The notes beneath the pieces are model-generated. The model made no database searches and had not been told where the DNA came from. It saw only the letters and a program-made list of their open reading frames with translations. The translations under genes were made by a program, and so were the position numbers. From Coprococcus phoceensis (GTDB lineage: Bacteria; Bacillota; Clostridia; Lachnospirales; Lachnospiraceae): 64,000 nt of DNA. The stretch lies in assembly GCF_900104635.1 (NCBI RefSeq), contig NZ_FNWC01000007.1, positions 2,579,421 through 2,643,420 of the forward strand. Direction: 5' to 3'. Positions within the stretch are counted from its first letter, which is position 1. The number at the start of each line of letters is the position of its first letter. Positions 62,922 through 64,000 of the stretch are shown here, piece by piece.

Positions 62922-63443
62922 CTGATTATTATTACTTATTTTTTTGTCGATTGTGCCTAAAATTAGTGCTATTCTTTTTTGTTCCTCGCAATCTGGCAAA
63001 ATAATATCGATATCACCCAAAATATCTGTATTCAATGATGCCATAGTTGATCCTACTGCGGAATTGTTTATCTTCATTTTTACTGCATCAGTCAATAAAT
63101 AATACGAAACAAATTCAGGATAAACAATGGCATCTGTAAATCGTACACGTATACAATCTGACCCCTGCATCCATCCATCTTGCCCTTTCCTGATCAAGCA
63201 ATGTCTGTCAACAGAACCTTTTCTTCCAAATACAATATCTCCCTCTTGCAATTTATGTTCCGACAGTCTTTCTAATGTATTTTCACTTACATGATCCAGC
63301 CCTGAAACAAGTAAACTTCCGTAGCCAATATTCTTGACATTAATTACCGGTATTCCTTCTGTAACATACTCACTTGCTCTAAACTGTGTTCCAAAGGGAC
63401 CTGTTTTTAATTCGGATATATCCCTAAGTTTTACAATTCTCAT
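62880..63443 (-). CDS. hsdS: HsdS first half, truncated in this orientation
   Basis: This encodes the first target-recognition domain of the type I specificity subunit: MRIVKLRDISELKTGPFGTQF, VINVKNIG, GDIVFGRKGSVDRHC and the spacer helix ILGTIDKKISNNNQINDYL. After the 16-bp repeat the frame runs into eight unrelated codons and stops, giving 187 residues, half the normal size. The start at 63443 has AGGAGA upstream, 10 bases after the recombinase stop. HsdS gives DNA sequence specificity to HsdM and HsdR, which are not in the window. A half subunit may be inactive or work as a dimer. Confidence 0.9.
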   Translation of the reverse strand: MRIVKLRDISELKTGPFGTQFRASEYVTEGIPVINVKNIGYGSLLVSGLDHVSENTLERLSEHKLQEGDIVFGRKGSVDRHCLIRKGQDGWMQGSDCIRVRFTDAIVYPEFVSYYLLTDAVKMKINNSAVGSTMASLNTDILGDIDIILPDCEEQKRIALILGTIDKKISNNNQINDYLSYQSSMVA

Positions 63444-63453
63444 TGATGTTCTC

Positions 63454-64000
63454 CTATCCAATATATTTTCTATGAGCAATTTTCACGTTGCTCTGTTTAA
63501 CCATGGCATATTGCAATGTTGTGTCTATCCGTTGATGTCCTAACAATTTCTGTAATTGTTCTATAGGCATTCCTTTGTCTATAGCTACAGTTGCTAATGT
63601 TCTTCTAAACTTATGAGGATGTACTTTTTCTATATTCAACCTCTTTCCCATTTCACGAAGGCGTACCTCAATGCCACCTATTTTCATTCGCTTATATGGT
63701 GCTTTTAGTGATACGAATAAGGCATTCTCATTGTCTGTCCTGGAGTCAAGATAATTCTGTAAATGCAACTTCGTTCGTGCATCAAAATACACCATTCGTT
63801 CTTTATCGCCTTTACCAAACACTACACACTCTCTTTCCTCAAATGAAATGTCATCTCTGTTCAGTAAAACAAGCTCTCCTACTCGCATTCCTGTTGAAGC
63901 AAGTATATCAATTAAAGCCAAATCTCTAAGATTATCACAATTATCTCTCATTGTCTCCAATTGTTCATCTGTATATGTCTCCTTAATCACGCTAGCAGAC
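63454..64000 (-). CDS. Tyrosine recombinase (likely hsdS invertase), 5' end outside window
   Basis: The catalytic domain is complete: Arg in STGMRVGELVLLNRDD, Lys region GKGDKERMV, H-x-x-R in HPHKFRRTLAT, His in LLGHQRIDT and the Tyr in TTLQYAMVK. The frame stays open to the window edge, and a full-length XerC/D-like protein of about 300 residues needs more N-terminal sequence, so the GTG at 63990 is unlikely to be the start. It is directly upstream of hsdS on the same strand. Recombinases in this place invert hsdS segments in other Firmicutes and Bacteroidetes, so it is the likely agent for the inverted repeats at 62269 and 62906. Confidence 0.9.
   Translation of the reverse strand, partial: SASVIKETYTDEQLETMRDNCDNLRDLALIDILASTGMRVGELVLLNRDDISFEERECVVFGKGDKERMVYFDARTKLHLQNYLDSRTDNENALFVSLKAPYKRMKIGGIEVRLREMGKRLNIEKVHPHKFRRTLATVAIDKGMPIEQLQKLLGHQRIDTTLQYAMVKQSNVKIAHRKYIG

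Noticed and set aside
63990..63990. GTG at 63990 as the true start of the right-edge recombinase
   Set aside because: The frame stays open to the window edge and the N-terminal DNA-binding domain would be missing; the gene most likely begins beyond 64000.

Overview
The window looks like a chromosomal segment of a low-GC, Gram-positive gut Clostridium, most likely a Lachnospiraceae member (a Mediterraneibacter/Ruminococcus gnavus, Dorea or Blautia type). This rests on the gene complement (fused FeoA-FeoB, ThiW-led thiamine operon, VTC/DUF4956 surface locus, Wadjet, sortase pili, PucR and HD-GYP regulators), Firmicute-style AGGAGG ribosome binding sites and TTGACA/TATAAT promoters. Species is not determined. 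Almost every gene lies on the minus strand.

Layout. 1-0.5 kb: the 3' end of a tyrosine integrase beside the 3' end of guaA, probably the edge of an integrated element. 0.5-4.5 kb: guaA and a fused feoAB iron transporter. 4.8-10.9 kb: an alarmone synthetase, a membrane protein, a broken phosphodiester glycosidase, a GT2-GtrA protein, a carbohydrate-binding lipoprotein, DUF4956 and a VTC-domain protein with an in-frame stop. 11.0-13.0 kb: a histidine kinase/response regulator pair whose promoter shares repeats with the VTC operon promoter. 13.1-17.35 kb: a TPP riboswitch and thiW-thiM-thiE-thiD-thiC. 17.4-17.7 kb: an apparent type I toxin-antitoxin module. 17.7-25.9 kb: a Wadjet operon (jetABCD) preceded, probably in the same operon, by an unassigned ATPase plus PD-(D/E)XK-like pair. 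25.9-29.7 kb: a GNAT, a ferredoxin protein divergent from a Crp/Fnr regulator, and a LysR regulator divergent from a membrane protein that ends inside an IS66-family relic (29.66-30.94 kb).

31.0-62.2 kb holds two parallel surface systems. Each is a PucR-family regulator, then an HD-GYP protein, then a sortase-assembled pilus operon. Pilus A (31.0-42.4 kb) has a 2691-residue LPDTG protein, a major pilin, a class C sortase and a minor pilin; its HD-GYP protein carries an N-terminal Rrf2 domain. Pilus B (46.5-59.2 kb) resembles streptococcal FCT-type loci: a 2024-residue tip protein, a SipA-like signal peptidase homologue, an FctA-like pilin, a class B sortase, a minor pilin and a second large adhesin. 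A free-standing Rrf2 regulator sits between the two sets.

The right half looks built for switching. Both PucR genes carry a poly-G tract (8 and 9 G) at the same codons. The second adhesin of pilus B is shifted out of frame at a run of nine A. At the right edge (62.27-64.0 kb) a type I restriction specificity gene is cut in two by a 16-bp inverted repeat, with a tyrosine recombinase next to it; inverting the segment would restore a 384-residue HsdS in frame. Pilus expression, adhesin content and DNA methylation specificity therefore all appear phase-variable within about 18 kb. No rRNA, tRNA or CRISPR array was seen.
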